Source: Promethearchaeota archaeon (GTDB taxonomy: Archaea; Asgardarchaeota; Lokiarchaeia; Sigynarchaeales; SOKP01). From it: a stretch of 5,409 nt of DNA. This document shows, in pieces, positions 4,250 through 5,409 of the stretch. The notes beneath the pieces are model-generated. The model ran no database searches and had not been told where the DNA came from. It saw only the letters and a list, made by a program, of their open reading frames with translations. Both the position numbers and the translations under genes were made by a program. Within the stretch, counting starts at the first letter, position 1, and each line of letters begins with the position of its first letter. The stretch is from NCBI GenBank assembly GCA_016839425.1, contig JAEOUI010000595.1, positions 1 through 5,409 on the forward strand, read 5' to 3'.

Positions 4250-5409
4250 TTAAAATTGAGATTCGTCAATATTTGGCATTTCTGGATCATTTAGAGCTTT
4301 TTCAATATCTTCAGATTGCATTTCATAATCTACTAAATCTCCAGTCATATACTCTTTGTAAGCCAATAAATCAAAATAGCCATGACCACTGAAATTAAAC
4401 AAAATAACCTTCTTTTCGTTATTTTCTTTTGCTTTTAAGGCTTGGTCAATTGCTTCTTTTACAGCATGACATGTTTCTGGAGCAGGTAACACACCTTCTC
4501 CTTTACCAAAGGTAAATCCTGCTTCAATAATTTCAGTTTGATGATGCATTACAGCACGCATAAGATTATTATTGACTAAATTCGAAACAATCGGGGCAAT
4601 TCCATGATATCTTAATCCACCTGCATGAATTGGGCTTGGAATAAAATTGTGTCCTAAGGTATGCATTTTTAGAATGGGTGCTTTTTTAGCTGTATCTCCA
4701 TAGTCCCATCTATATTTGCCTTTACAAACACTTGGGCAAGCTCTAGGTTCTACACCAATTATTTCTAGATCAGGTAATACGCCATGTATTTTATCCCTCG
4801 CAAATGGAAGCACAAGCCCGCTGAAATTCGAACCTCCACCCATACAACCAATAACGATATCTGGCTTGTCGATTCCAGCTTTGGCAAGTTGCACTTTTGC
4901 TTCTTGTCCTATTATAGTTTGATGCAAGCAAACGAAATTAACTACACTCCCTAGTGAATATCTAGCTTTATCACTTCTAAGACTATGCTCAACAGCTTCA
5001 GAGATGGCAATTCCTAAGCTACCTGGATGTTCAGGATCCTTATCATAATACATCTTTCCAGCTTCAGTAAATCTTGATGGACTTGAATGAACTTCTCCAT
5101 TAAATGATCTCATCAAAATTTTCCTTCCTGGCTTTTGATTAAAACTGGCTCTGACCATATAGACCGTGCATTTTAAACCAAATAAACTACATCCGAATGA
5201 TAATCCCGAGCCCCATTGTCCAGCACCTGTTTCGGTGACGAGTTCCTCAAGACCGTCTTTCTTAGCATAATAAGCTTGAGCTAATGCGGTGTTTGGCTTA
5301 TGAGATCCGGTAGGAGATAATGATTCATTCTTGTAAAAGATTTTAATATCATCACCTTCAACACCAATTTCTTTTTCTAATCCATATGCTCTATGTAGTG
5401 GACTTGGAC
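4250..5409 (-). CDS. trpB2: TrpB2-type tryptophan synthase beta chain (5' end beyond the window)
   Basis: This PLP enzyme joins indole and serine (in some TrpB2s phosphoserine) to make tryptophan. The frame is open to the right edge; 385 residues are visible of a family length I recall as about 430-450, so roughly 50 N-terminal residues are missing. The ATG at 5158 is internal (VYMVRAS) and is not the start. Visible motifs, numbered from the first complete codon: PSPLHRA (1-7), SPTGSHKPN with the PLP lysine K37, TETGAGQWG (57-65) with catalytic Glu59, phosphate loop GGGSN (190-194), EGVLPAPE (304-311) and NFSGHGYFD (338-346) with the Ser that contacts the PLP ring. GSHKPN and GAGQWG, where the classic TrpB1 has GAHKTN and GAGQHG, place it in TrpB2. 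No trpA or other trp gene is adjacent, which suits a stand-alone or indole-salvage enzyme but does not prove it. No break is seen in the visible part. Confidence 0.94.
   Translation of the reverse strand, partial: PSPLHRAYGLEKEIGVEGDDIKIFYKNESLSPTGSHKPNTALAQAYYAKKDGLEELVTETGAGQWGSGLSFGCSLFGLKCTVYMVRASFNQKPGRKILMRSFNGEVHSSPSRFTEAGKMYYDKDPEHPGSLGIAISEAVEHSLRSDKARYSLGSVVNFVCLHQTIIGQEAKVQLAKAGIDKPDIVIGCMGGGSNFSGLVLPFARDKIHGVLPDLEIIGVEPRACPSVCKGKYRWDYGDTAKKAPILKMHTLGHNFIPSPIHAGGLRYHGIAPIVSNLVNNNLMRAVMHHQTEIIEAGFTFGKGEGVLPAPETCHAVKEAIDQALKAKENNEKKVILFNFSGHGYFDLLAYKEYMTGDLVDYEMQSEDIEKALNDPEMPNIDESQF

Noticed and set aside
4716..4922. 68-codon open frame on the plus strand
   Set aside because: It is antisense to conserved trpB2 sequence including the GGGSN loop, and its Pro/Ile/Ser-rich product resembles no protein I know.
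5156..5158. ATG as the trpB2 start
   Set aside because: The frame is open upstream and encodes conserved TrpB motifs, including the PLP lysine.
1..5409. Mobile elements, CRISPR arrays, tRNA or rRNA genes, defence or toxin-antitoxin system
   Set aside because: I saw no regular direct repeats, terminal inverted repeats, transposase or recombinase motifs, tRNA-like arms or paired small genes of that kind.

Overview
This window looks like chromosomal DNA from an AT-rich archaeon. Three things point that way: a PyrI-type regulatory subunit of aspartate carbamoyltransferase, a stand-alone TrpB2-type tryptophan synthase beta chain, and a radical SAM family whose layout I associate with archaea. Starts also lack clear Shine-Dalgarno sequences, TATA-like elements lie close upstream of several genes, and T-rich tracts lie downstream. 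The small lysine-rich membrane protein and overall style would suit an Asgard (Lokiarchaeia-like) genome, but that is a weak inference and needs a phylogeny.

Layout, left to right. Bases 1-30 (minus) may hold the first codons of a gene leaving the left edge. Bases 31-316 are a gene-free, AT-rich divergent region with one imperfect inverted repeat. Bases 317-760 (plus) encode an unrecognised 147-residue protein with a charged N-terminal half and two to three membrane segments. It converges on pyrI (783-1289, minus). A 114-base divergent spacer with TATA-like boxes and a TTCGCGAA palindrome separates pyrI from a large radical SAM gene (1404-3068, plus). That gene runs tail-to-tail, with an 11-base overlap, into a polytopic membrane kinase of the SEC59/DGK1/VTE5 type (3058-4167, minus). 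Upstream of the kinase on the minus strand is trpB2 (4250 to the right edge), cut at its 5' end by the window boundary.

The genes do not form one pathway. PyrI acts in pyrimidine synthesis and its control, TrpB2 in tryptophan synthesis or indole salvage, and the kinase in polyprenol or lipid phosphorylation. The radical SAM protein is of unknown function. Most genes are singly transcribed or face each other, so there is little operon evidence.

The most interesting item is the radical SAM protein. It combines a B12-binding-like N-terminal domain, a radical SAM core whose cluster motif is split by a 41-residue, four-cysteine insertion, and a C-terminal TRAM-like domain. This resembles the plan of tRNA methylthiotransferases but is clearly a different family. 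I see no defence system, mobile element, CRISPR array, tRNA or rRNA.
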